Shown piece by piece: positions 1-5,808 of a stretch of DNA of 8,676 nt. Under the pieces are notes generated by a model. That model was not told where the DNA came from, ran no database searches, and saw only the letters and a list, made by a program, of their open reading frames with translations. How positions within the stretch are numbered: position 1 is the first letter of the stretch; the number at the start of each line of letters is the position of its first letter. The translations under genes were made by a program, and so were the position numbers. Location of the stretch: positions 1 through 8,676 of the forward strand of contig JAEWQH010000048.1 in assembly GCA_023399275.1 (NCBI GenBank), written 5' to 3'. Source of the stretch: Bacillota bacterium (lineage in GTDB: Bacteria; Bacillota; Clostridia; Christensenellales; CAG-138).

Positions 1-53
1 GGCCCCGCCGCGGCGATGCCGCCGAGATGGTCGTACTCGAGCTGGTAGACTAA
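1..53 (+). CDS. C-terminal end of an unidentified protein (partial)
   Basis: Only the last sixteen codons and a TAA stop (51-53) lie in the window, in the frame starting at base 3. They read PRRGDAAEMVVLELVD. I chose this frame because thirteen of its sixteen third positions are G or C, as in the clear genes further on, and because a terminator-like hairpin begins about 19 bases after the stop. A second frame also closes nearby (TAG at 46-48) but has a less gene-like composition. The fragment is too short to name a family. Confidence 0.5.
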   Translation, partial: PRRGDAAEMVVLELVD

Positions 54-71
54 CGCAAACATTCTGTCAGC

Positions 72-100
72 AAAACCCGCCGAATTACCGGCGGGTTTTT
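72..100. terminator. Bidirectional rho-independent terminator between convergent genes
   Basis: A perfect 7-bp stem CCCGCCG (76-82) / CGGCGGG (89-95) closes a six-base loop. Four A residues precede it and five T residues follow it, so the hairpin has a U-tract whichever strand is transcribed. It sits 18 bases after the plus-strand stop at 53 and 27 bases beyond the minus-strand stop at 127, so it can serve both convergent genes. Confidence 0.88.
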
Positions 101-126
101 GTTCTGACTCGCTTTCCTTGGCGCAC

Positions 127-1101
127 CTAAGCCTCGCGGCAACGGGCGCGGGCACGGAAGGCAACGCATTCCGGGTCGATGACGATGCCATTTTTCACGA
201 CATAGGCCGCATCCAGCGCGGTTGAGGGCTTGCCGGCGATGAGCGCGTCTACATAGGGCGCAAAACAACGGCTAAGCATCTCGCTGACGGAGCGAAACGC
301 CATGGCCGGCGTGTTGTCCACGGCGTAGTGCAGCACGCCATCCACACTGTAGACGGGGTCGTCGAACGTGGTTGCGCGGGAGGTCTCGATCTCGAGGCAA
401 GGATCGCAGCTGACGTCGATGATCATGCTGCCGCGCTTGAGCCGGCGCAGGTCGGAGCGGTAGATCAGCCGGTCCGTACGGCAGGTATCCCAGCGGACGC
501 AGTTGACGATTACATCGTACTCGACCATCTTCTCGCGAAACAGAGACTCGAGTTTGCGCGGGTAAACGTCCACCCGCGCGCCGAGACCGCTGAGGATGCG
601 CAGCGCGCCGCGCGCGGTCATGCCGTTGCCGACGATCGCCACGCGGCAGTCGTAAGGCATGCGCCCATAATGCGTGAATGCATGTAAAACGGCGGTTTCG
701 CCGGCTAGCTCGCGATTGCGGTAGAAAAGATAGCGCCCCTGTTCCACGAGGTGCTCCCAGGCTACGACCGAGTGCCGCCCGGCGATAACCGCGTCGGCAA
801 AGGCTGTCTTTTGAACGATATGCGCCCAGCCGACGAGTGTTTTCCCCGGAGAGATCTCGGCGAGGAAGTCTCCGTCGCCAAGCTTTACGTCGACCAGTAC
901 GTCGCTAGAAAGCACCTGCTTGCGATCGGCAACGGATACGCCTGCGTCGCGATAGTCCGCGTCGGAATACCCGAGCGCTGCGCCATATCCGCTCTCGATG
1001 ACAAGCTTTGCGCGGTGCTGTATGCGCCCGGCATCCTGCGGAAGCAGGGCACGGCGCCGTTCGTTGTTTTTATGGCTGATCAAATAGCCGATGGTCCTCA
1101 T
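127..1101 (-). CDS. ceo: N5-(carboxyethyl)ornithine synthase-like dehydrogenase
   Basis: A 324-residue protein of the alanine dehydrogenase/transhydrogenase superfamily. Its whole length resembles proteins annotated as N5-(carboxyethyl)ornithine synthase, a cytosolic enzyme that reductively joins pyruvate to the side-chain amine of ornithine using NADPH. Visible features are an N-terminal substrate domain with the family-like NERRRALLP stretch (13-21), lysine 73 in DVKLGDGD and histidine 94 in GWAH, which I infer match the pyruvate-site Lys and His of alanine dehydrogenase. A Rossmann nucleotide-binding loop VGNGMTARG follows (G158, G160, G164), and near the C-terminus VDNTPAM (261-267) sits where alanine dehydrogenase has its NMPG-type active-site segment. 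The start is set by AAGGAGG six bases upstream; longer in-frame extension upstream has no RBS and lies in AT-rich promoter DNA. Substrate specificity cannot be proved from sequence, and an opine-type or alanine dehydrogenase activity is the alternative. It is a single-gene unit with its own promoter and terminator. Confidence 0.75.
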   Translation of the reverse strand: MRTIGYLISHKNNERRRALLPQDAGRIQHRAKLVIESGYGAALGYSDADYRDAGVSVADRKQVLSSDVLVDVKLGDGDFLAEISPGKTLVGWAHIVQKTAFADAVIAGRHSVVAWEHLVEQGRYLFYRNRELAGETAVLHAFTHYGRMPYDCRVAIVGNGMTARGALRILSGLGARVDVYPRKLESLFREKMVEYDVIVNCVRWDTCRTDRLIYRSDLRRLKRGSMIIDVSCDPCLEIETSRATTFDDPVYSVDGVLHYAVDNTPAMAFRSVSEMLSRCFAPYVDALIAGKPSTALDAAYVVKNGIVIDPECVAFRARARCREA

Positions 1102-1107
1102 AAGCCG

Positions 1108-1114
1108 CCTCCTT
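1108..1114 (-). promoter_or_regulatory. Ribosome binding site of the ceo-like gene
   Basis: AAGGAGG on the minus strand lies six bases before the ATG at 1101-1099. It is a near-perfect anti-16S match and fixes the start. The TAA of a six-codon upstream ORF (1113-1115) overlaps its first bases. Confidence 0.85.
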
Positions 1115-1133
1115 ACAAACGATCGTTTTCCAT
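1113..1133 (-). CDS. Possible six-residue leader peptide MENDRL
   Basis: Within the predicted 5' leader of the ceo-like gene, the minus strand reads ATG, five sense codons and TAA, with GGAGG four bases ahead of the ATG. The stop overlaps the downstream Shine-Dalgarno sequence, a geometry that would allow translational coupling or ribosome-controlled access to the main start. The coding part spans a 12-bp palindrome (1117-1128). The ORF is very short, no arginine/ornithine codon run of the attenuator kind is present (one Arg codon only), and chance is a real alternative. Confidence 0.3.
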   Translation of the reverse strand: MENDRL

Positions 1134-1207
1134 TGTACCTCCGTAGATTTTTATGAGCGAAATGCGAATGATTATGCACAATTTCTTCTATAATATATTG
1201 CATTTTT

Positions 1208-1236
1208 ATCATATCGAATTTTTGAGCTGCCGTCAA
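1208..1236 (-). promoter_or_regulatory. Sigma-A-type promoter of the ceo-like gene
   Basis: On the minus strand, TTGACG (1236-1231) and TATGAT (1213-1208) are separated by exactly 17 bases. Each hexamer differs from consensus at one position. Transcription would start near 1201, giving a leader of about 100 nt before the ATG at 1101. No other minus-strand pair in this gap fits as well. Confidence 0.75.
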
Positions 1237-1243
1237 CCGATTG

Positions 1244-1273
1244 CGTTCGTCAAACAAGGCATAAAGGCGAACG
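1244..1273. promoter_or_regulatory. Inverted repeat upstream of the ceo promoter (possible operator)
   Basis: CGTTCG (1244-1249) and CGAACG (1268-1273) form a 6-bp inverted repeat with an 18-base spacer. It begins eight bases upstream of the -35 box of the minus-strand promoter, a usual place for an activator or repressor site. No regulator is recognised, and arms this short can arise by chance. Confidence 0.25.
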
Positions 1274-1338
1274 ATCCGCGGCAAAACGGAGGCGATTTGC
1301 GGCATATTGTAACTTTTTTCGCAACAAAACCGTGTTTG

Positions 1339-1367
1339 TTCAATTCCCGCAGGCACTGTGATATAAT
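1339..1367 (+). promoter_or_regulatory. Extended -10 promoter of the CotH-domain gene
   Basis: A perfect TATAAT (1362-1367) is preceded by TG one base upstream (1359-1360), which makes an extended -10. The best -35 at 17-base spacing is TTCAAT (1339-1344), which is poor but tolerable with an extended -10. The start of transcription would be near 1374, giving a leader of roughly 37 nt to the ATG at 1411. Confidence 0.65.
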
Positions 1368-1410
1368 GATTGCCACGTGAGGTTTTTTGCGTGAGGGTTT
1401 TGACAGAGAG

Positions 1411-4400
1411 ATGACGGTTCAGACATTCAGGAAAGCCATTATAGGTCTGATGATCGCGGCTGCGCTGCCGCTGTTTTTCGCGTGCTCCGACACGGGGGCA
1501 GCCACCACGGGATCGCTCGTGGTCAATGAGGTGGTCTCGAGCAACAAGCGCTCGCTCGTGGACGACGCGCTCGGCACACCGGACTGGATCGAGCTCTACA
1601 ACGCGGGCTCGACTGCGATCGACCTCTCGGGCTACGGCGTGTCGGACAATCTGCGCAACCTCCACAAGTTTGTCATACCGGACGGGACGATCCTCGGCGC
1701 AGGCGAGTATCTGCTGCTCTATGCCACCAGCACGGGCGACGATGCGTCAAATCTGCTGGTCACCGGGTTCGGCCTGAGCAAGAGCGGCGACTATCTGTTT
1801 GTGACCGATTCATATTTCGGGCTGGTCGCGCAGATGGAGATTCCCGCGCTCTATACCGATATATCCTATGCGCGCGCGGCGGACGGCAGCTACGGCTACT
1901 GCGGCGTGCCGACGCCCGGCGCGCAAAATGCCAGCGACCTGTACACTTCGCTGGACGCGGTGTTTGCTGCGCAGAATCTGGGGGTGCTCTCCATCAGCGA
2001 AGTGATGCCGACGGACGATGCAACCGGTTACCGCTGGGTCGAGTTGTACAATGCCAGCGACAGCGCGGTGCGGCTGGAGAACTATTGCCTTTCGGACGAC
2101 GAGACCAATCCGCTCAAGTGGCAGATCTCATCCGGCACCGTGCCGGCAGGCGGCTATGTCTGCATCTTCCTCTCCGGCCTCGGCAGCGACGGGGACGGCG
2201 GCATTCATGCGCAGTTTCGGCTGAGCAAGGAGGACACGACGCTGCTGCTTTCGGATCTGCAGGGCAACCTGATCGACCGCATCAACTGGCAAGCCGGCGC
2301 GCCGGAGGGCATATCGGTGATAAAGGACGCAAGCGGGGCTTCGGTCTACACCGCGCAGCCAACGTTTGAGGCGGCCAACAGCGAACTGACATTCTCTTCG
2401 CTGGAGATGACGAGCATGGATCGCTCCGACCCCGTGCACATCAACGAGGTGCTCAAATACAACACGCTCTCCGCGATCGACGCGGACGGAGATCGAAACG
2501 AGTGGGTCGAACTGAAAAATCTCTCCTCGGAGGCGGTCTCCCTGCTGGGCTACTTCCTCTCGGATAATGCGGATAATCTCTACAAATGGGCGTTGCCGGA
2601 CGTAACGCTCCAGCCGGGGGAATGCAAGGTGATCTTCCTCTCGGGCAAGGATCGTACGAGCGGTGAGCTGCACGCAAACTTCGGCTTATCGGACGACGAA
2701 AACGAGGTGTTTTTCACCTCGTTGAACGGAATGCGAACGGAGAGCATGTCGCTTATCGGTATCACGCGGGACAATATCTCCGTTGGGCTCGACGACAGCG
2801 GAAACCTCCGCTACTATGCAACGCCAACGCCGGGCAGCGACAACGTTCACGGATTTGAAACAGCCGACCAGATCGGCTGTTTCGACAATACGGGGGTGTT
2901 TATCAGCGAAGTTTGCGCCGTAAATGAAGCAAAGAGCGGCGAAAACGACTGGATTGAACTCCACAACGGCTCTGCCGCGGCCATCGATCTGACCGGCTGG
3001 ACGATAACCGACGGCATCGATTCCGACACGGTCTATACCTTTGCGGGGGAGACGATCGGCGCAGGCGAATACCTTGTGCTCGAGTGCACAAACGCGGCAA
3101 CGCGTCAGGGGGCGGGCATCGCGCCGTTTTCCATAGCGGCGTCCGGCGAGACCATCGTGCTGAAAAACGCGGCGGGGACGCTCGTAGATGCGTTTGATTC
3201 CGGCGTGCTGACGCCGGAGGTTACGAGCGGCAGGCTGGAGGACGACCCGGCCACCGCACGCGTCTTCTTCCAGAATCCTACGCGCGGCAAGAAAAACGAT
3301 ACGGATATCACCACCGGCGTATCGTCGCAGCCTGTGTTTTCCGATCTGACGCTCTACCACACCAGCGCGTTTTCCGTCACCATCACCTGCGACGATCCAA
3401 ATGCCGAAATCTACTACACTACGGACGGAGACGAGCCTTCCCTGAAGTCCACACGCTATACAGGCCCGATCGAGATCACGGACAACACACCGTTGCGCGC
3501 GGCCTCCTATACCAGCGGCAAGCGCATGAGCGAGATCACGACAGCCACTTATCTCTTTGAGGAGCCGCATACCGTTCCGGTGATCTGCATCAACGGTGAC
3601 GCGGACCGGATCAAAGAGGTCATGCGCGTAGACGACAAGGATGAGAAGGTGGAGCGGCTCGCGTATATCTCCTATTATGAGGCGGATGGGATGCTCGGCG
3701 TGGCCTTCCCTGCGGGGATCAAGCCCAAAGGGGCGGGGACGCTCGTATACGCGCAGAAGTCGCTGAGCATCAACCTGCGCGCGGGCTACGGACAGAGCAG
3801 CGTGACATACCCGTTCTGGCCGGGATATGAATTCGACACCTTTTCAGCGCTCGTGGTGCGAAACGGCGGCCAGGACTGGAATAGTGCGCGCATTCGCGAT
3901 TCGTTTGCCAGCGCGCTCGTGGAAGGGATGTATATCGACAACTCTGCAACGCGGCCTGTCGTGGTCTATATCAACGGCAAGTACAACGGACTCTACGATC
4001 TGAACGAAGACCAAAACAGCAAATTTCTAGAGACGCACTACGAGATAGACGGCGATACGGTGGAGTTCATCCGCCGCAACAGCGCGGTTATCAAAGGCAG
4101 CAACAAGGACTTCAAGCGTGTGCGCTCCTTTGCCGAGAGCAAAAATCTCAGCGACGATGAAGTCTTTGCCGAATTTTCGGAGTGGATCGACGTCGTCTAC
4201 TTTACGGACTATTTCATTGCGCAGACGTATATCTGCAACAGCGACATGTTCAACCAGAAGTACTGGCGTACGACGGATTACTCGCTCAAATGGCGGCCGG
4301 TGTTCTTCGATCTGGATTTCGCATTTAAAACCGCTACCAGAGACATCATCGGCCAGTATTTCAACGTAAACGGCGTACCTTCGGCGGATAAATCGCTGAC

Positions 4401-4728
4401 TTACTTCGAGATCTATATCGGCCTCAAGAAAAACGCAGCCTGGCGGCAGTACTGCGTGGAACGGTATGTCGAAGTGGTGGAGACCTACTTCAACGCCGCG
4501 CGCGCAACCGCGCTGTTCGATGAGATGGTGGCGGCCATCCGCCCGGAGATGGCGCGGCAGATTGCGCGCTGGGGCAAGCCGTCCTCGATGAGCGAGTGGG
4601 AAAAAGCGATTTCGCAGATGCGCTCCTTTGTGGAGCAGCGGCCGGAATATGCGCTGGAGAATATGCGCAAGTACTTCGGCGTCTCGCAGGCGGAGCTTGA
4701 CGCGCTCATCGCCAAATATAGGCAATGA
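1411..4728 (+). CDS. Secreted lipoprotein with four lamin-tail domains, a CHB_HEX_C-like module and a CotH kinase domain
   Basis: A 1105-residue exported protein. A positively charged start (R7, K8) and hydrophobic core (9-24) lead to Cys25 in LFFAC, an acceptable if unusual lipobox (Phe at -3). Four lamin-tail-like beta domains follow at about 36-170, 192-325, 343-475 and 496-620, each carrying a W(I/V)EL motif (Trp59, 209, 365, 514). A chitobiase/hexosaminidase C-terminal-like module covers about 641-718 (YYTTDGDEPS). The CotH kinase-like domain runs from about 722 to 1060, with Lys783 in AQKSLSINLR, RNGGQDWN (817-824), NGKYNGLYDLNE (855-866), NSDMFN (943-948) and FFDLDFAF (965-972). CotH proteins are atypical kinases; Lys783 and the acidic pair Asp967/Asp969 are my inferred ATP/metal-site residues. 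It probably acts outside the membrane, with the repeats as spacer or adhesive modules. An in-frame TTG at 1387 is an alternative start; neither start has a well-spaced RBS. The signal-sequence layout favours 1411. Confidence 0.85.
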   Translation: MTVQTFRKAIIGLMIAAALPLFFACSDTGAATTGSLVVNEVVSSNKRSLVDDALGTPDWIELYNAGSTAIDLSGYGVSDNLRNLHKFVIPDGTILGAGEYLLLYATSTGDDASNLLVTGFGLSKSGDYLFVTDSYFGLVAQMEIPALYTDISYARAADGSYGYCGVPTPGAQNASDLYTSLDAVFAAQNLGVLSISEVMPTDDATGYRWVELYNASDSAVRLENYCLSDDETNPLKWQISSGTVPAGGYVCIFLSGLGSDGDGGIHAQFRLSKEDTTLLLSDLQGNLIDRINWQAGAPEGISVIKDASGASVYTAQPTFEAANSELTFSSLEMTSMDRSDPVHINEVLKYNTLSAIDADGDRNEWVELKNLSSEAVSLLGYFLSDNADNLYKWALPDVTLQPGECKVIFLSGKDRTSGELHANFGLSDDENEVFFTSLNGMRTESMSLIGITRDNISVGLDDSGNLRYYATPTPGSDNVHGFETADQIGCFDNTGVFISEVCAVNEAKSGENDWIELHNGSAAAIDLTGWTITDGIDSDTVYTFAGETIGAGEYLVLECTNAATRQGAGIAPFSIAASGETIVLKNAAGTLVDAFDSGVLTPEVTSGRLEDDPATARVFFQNPTRGKKNDTDITTGVSSQPVFSDLTLYHTSAFSVTITCDDPNAEIYYTTDGDEPSLKSTRYTGPIEITDNTPLRAASYTSGKRMSEITTATYLFEEPHTVPVICINGDADRIKEVMRVDDKDEKVERLAYISYYEADGMLGVAFPAGIKPKGAGTLVYAQKSLSINLRAGYGQSSVTYPFWPGYEFDTFSALVVRNGGQDWNSARIRDSFASALVEGMYIDNSATRPVVVYINGKYNGLYDLNEDQNSKFLETHYEIDGDTVEFIRRNSAVIKGSNKDFKRVRSFAESKNLSDDEVFAEFSEWIDVVYFTDYFIAQTYICNSDMFNQKYWRTTDYSLKWRPVFFDLDFAFKTATRDIIGQYFNVNGVPSADKSLTYFEIYIGLKKNAAWRQYCVERYVEVVETYFNAARATALFDEMVAAIRPEMARQIARWGKPSSMSEWEKAISQMRSFVEQRPEYALENMRKYFGVSQAELDALIAKYRQ

Positions 4729-4885
4729 CGATCGTCTGGCCCGGTGCAAAGCGCAGCGGCTTCGGCCGGCAACGCGTGCGGCGGGCGCGCCTTTGTTCGG
4801 GCGGTTTTCTGTGCTGGCAAGGCAAGACTGGATGCGCCGAAGGCCTGTGATCCTGAACCATCCCCATGCTTGCTTAATGGACTGT
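4729..4885. other. Intergenic DNA after the CotH gene with no recognised feature
   Basis: No ORF with a convincing start or composition and no tRNA-like fold is visible here. A 10-bp palindrome GACGATCGTC (4727-4736) overlaps the stop codon. A weak 4-bp hairpin near 4788-4803, with four T residues downstream, could be a poor terminator. The first strong hairpins begin at 4886. Confidence 0.5.
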
Positions 4886-4911
4886 GCAGCTGCGGCAAAT
4901 GCCGCGGCTGT
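4886..4911. repeat. 26-base hairpin repeat, copy 1
   Basis: This 26-base sequence recurs without change at 5100-5125 in the same orientation. It folds as CAGCTGCGGC (4887-4896) and GCCGCGGCTG (4901-4910) around an AAAT loop: ten pairs, one of them T-G. Unlike copy 2 it is not followed by a T-run, so by itself it is a weaker terminator, but a T-rich palindrome starts four bases later. Confidence 0.85.
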
Positions 4912-4914
4912 CAG

Positions 4915-4942
4915 CCCGTCAAAAAACGGGTTTTTTGACGGG
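4915..4942. terminator. 12-bp perfect inverted repeat, likely terminator of the CotH gene
   Basis: CCCGTCAAAAAA (4915-4926) and TTTTTTGACGGG (4931-4942) are exact inverse complements around a CGGG loop. The inner CCCG and CGGG can alternatively pair and leave the six T residues as a U-tract, the shape of a rho-independent terminator. It is nearly symmetrical, so it could act in both directions. It runs into an eight-G tract at 4940-4947. It lies about 190 bases after the CotH stop, which is far for a dedicated terminator, but it is the first strong one. Confidence 0.6.
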
Positions 4943-5002
4943 GGGGGCATCGCACTTTCCCTGCTGCCCTTTGGGCATCGGGCGGCAAAATGCGCAGAGA
5001 AT

Positions 5003-5020
5003 TCGCCCCGTACGGGGCGA
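5003..5020. repeat. 18-bp perfect palindrome
   Basis: TCGCCCCGTACGGGGCGA reads the same on both strands with no spacer. It could be a dimeric protein-binding site or, with a small loop, the core of a hairpin. The match does not extend beyond these 18 bases. Confidence 0.7.
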
Positions 5021-5051
5021 TCCGTTGCGCCGGCACAGCCGGATCTTATGG

Positions 5052-5073
5052 GTTAAGGGTTACGACCCTTAAC
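5052..5073. repeat. 9-bp stem-loop with TACG tetraloop
   Basis: GTTAAGGGT (5052-5060) and ACCCTTAAC (5065-5073) pair perfectly around TACG, a UNCG-class tetraloop in RNA. No T-run follows directly, although six T residues occur at 5085-5090. It is probably part of the repeat element, not a stand-alone terminator. Confidence 0.65.
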
Positions 5074-5099
5074 AATCCCAAAGCTTTTTTGACACGCTG

Positions 5100-5128
5100 G
5101 CAGCTGCGGCAAATGCCGCGGCTGTTTT
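5100..5128 (+). terminator. Hairpin repeat copy 2 with T-run (probable terminator)
   Basis: The second perfect copy of the 26-base repeat occupies 5100-5125. Its stem (5101-5110 with 5115-5124) is followed at once by four T residues (5125-5128), as expected for a rho-independent terminator on the plus strand. It lies upstream of the ruv promoter and would insulate the operon from upstream transcription. Confidence 0.6.
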
Positions 5129-5189
5129 CGTCTGTGGATTTCGCACATACGCTTCGATAAAAAAGGCTGTAAACTATAAAAAAGCAGAT

Positions 5190-5232
5190 ATGAACGGAAG
5201 ATGAAACTATGTGCCTTCGGCGCCACGTTCAT
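5190..5232. promoter_or_regulatory. Inverted repeat touching the ruv -35 box
   Basis: ATGAACG (5190-5196) and CGTTCAT (5226-5232) are inverse complements separated by 29 bases, and the right arm overlaps the first base of the -35 hexamer. A smaller GTGCC/GGCGC hairpin with a TTC loop lies between them. It might be an operator. It does not have the spacing of a Firmicutes LexA box. Confidence 0.25.
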
Positions 5233-5260
5233 TTACACCGATACGCGATCATGCTAAAAT
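5232..5260 (+). promoter_or_regulatory. Promoter of the ruvCAB operon
   Basis: TTTACA (5232-5237) and TAAAAT (5255-5260) have a 17-base spacer, and TG one base before the -10 (5252-5253) makes it an extended -10. Each hexamer differs from consensus at one position. The transcript would begin near 5267, about 23 bases before the ruvC ATG. Confidence 0.75.
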
Positions 5261-5289
5261 AAGATGACTATACGCAGGCAGGTAGACGC

Positions 5290-5787
5290 ATGAGGATTCT
5301 CGGAATCGATCCCGGATACGCGATTCTCGGTTACGGCGTTGTGGATGTTTCGGGAACGAAGCTCGCGGCGGTCGACTACGGCGTGATCGAAACCACGCCG
5401 GACGAACCCCTGCCGGAGCGGCTCAACCGCCTCTACGAAGGCACATGCGCGCTCATCGAGACCTTTCAACCAGACATGGCCGTGTTTGAGGAGCTGTTCT
5501 TCTACCGGAACACGACGACCGCGCTCTCTGTGGGCGCGGGGCGCGGCGTCGCCGTTCTCGCGGCGCAGCGCGCGGGCATTCCGCTCTATGAGTACACGCC
5601 CATGCAGATCAAGCTCGCGGTCACGGGGGACGGCCACGCCGACAAACGCGCCGTGCAGAGCATGGTCAAGATGCTGCTTTCGCTCAAGAGCGTGCCCAAG
5701 CCGGACGATGCGGCGGATGCGCTCGCTGCGGCCATCTGCCGGGGTTGTACGGCGGGCCCGGCGGCGGAGGAATACCGCATCCGATAA
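5290..5787 (+). CDS. ruvC: Holliday junction resolvase RuvC
   Basis: A 165-residue endonuclease of the usual RuvC length. It cuts four-way DNA junctions in a dimer, with the RuvAB complex, at the end of recombinational repair. The RNase H-like fold is announced by LGIDPGY at the N-terminus. The four acidic metal ligands are all visible: Asp7, Glu67 in VFEELFF, and Asp140 and Asp143 in the PDDAADALAAAI motif (138-149). A basic ADKRAVQSMV helix segment (117-126) is also typical. The ATG at 5290 is preceded by a modest AGG seven bases upstream, and the protein begins exactly as the family does. It is the first gene of the operon and its TAA is 21 bases before ruvA. No SOS box was seen near its promoter. 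Confidence 0.97.
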   Translation: MRILGIDPGYAILGYGVVDVSGTKLAAVDYGVIETTPDEPLPERLNRLYEGTCALIETFQPDMAVFEELFFYRNTTTALSVGAGRGVAVLAAQRAGIPLYEYTPMQIKLAVTGDGHADKRAVQSMVKMLLSLKSVPKPDDAADALAAAICRGCTAGPAAEEYRIR

Positions 5788-5808
5788 CCACGATGGAGGA
5801 AGAAAGCT

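Larger units (their letters stand above)
4886..5125. repeat. 240-base palindrome-rich segment bounded by identical 26-base repeats
   Basis: The outer limits are two perfect copies of the 26-base hairpin. Inside lie the 12-bp inverted repeat (4915-4942), a small TGCCC/GGGCA hairpin (4965-4977), an 18-bp perfect palindrome (5003-5020) and a 9-bp stem with TACG loop (5052-5073). TTTTTTGAC occurs twice, at 4931-4939 and 5085-5093. No coding region or transposase is visible. The structure suggests a small non-autonomous intergenic element of REP or MITE kind, or a duplicated terminator. No target-site duplication could be identified. Confidence 0.45.

Noticed and set aside
1102..1665. N-terminal extension of the minus-strand dehydrogenase frame to about 512 codons
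   Set aside because: The extension crosses the promoter, leader and the start of the divergent CotH gene. The family-like N-terminus begins at the ATG at 1101 behind a strong RBS.
4940..4947. Eight-G tract as a phase-variation switch
   Set aside because: It is intergenic, over 190 bases past the CotH stop and far upstream of the ruv promoter, so slippage there would not alter a reading frame or promoter spacing.
4628..5072. Small plus-strand open frames across the 3' end of the CotH gene and the following gap
   Set aside because: They have no RBS, overlap the CotH gene out of frame or run through the hairpin repeats, and encode Arg/Ala/Cys-rich shadow peptides with no family features.
4886..5125. 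CRISPR array
   Set aside because: Only two repeat copies 188 bases apart, with no regular spacers and no cas genes; the repeats are self-complementary terminator-like hairpins.
5264..5293. Nine-codon ORF (MTIRRQVDA) whose TGA overlaps the ruvC ATG
   Set aside because: Its ATG lies at or upstream of the transcription start predicted from the -10 box at 5255-5260, so it would have no leader or RBS.
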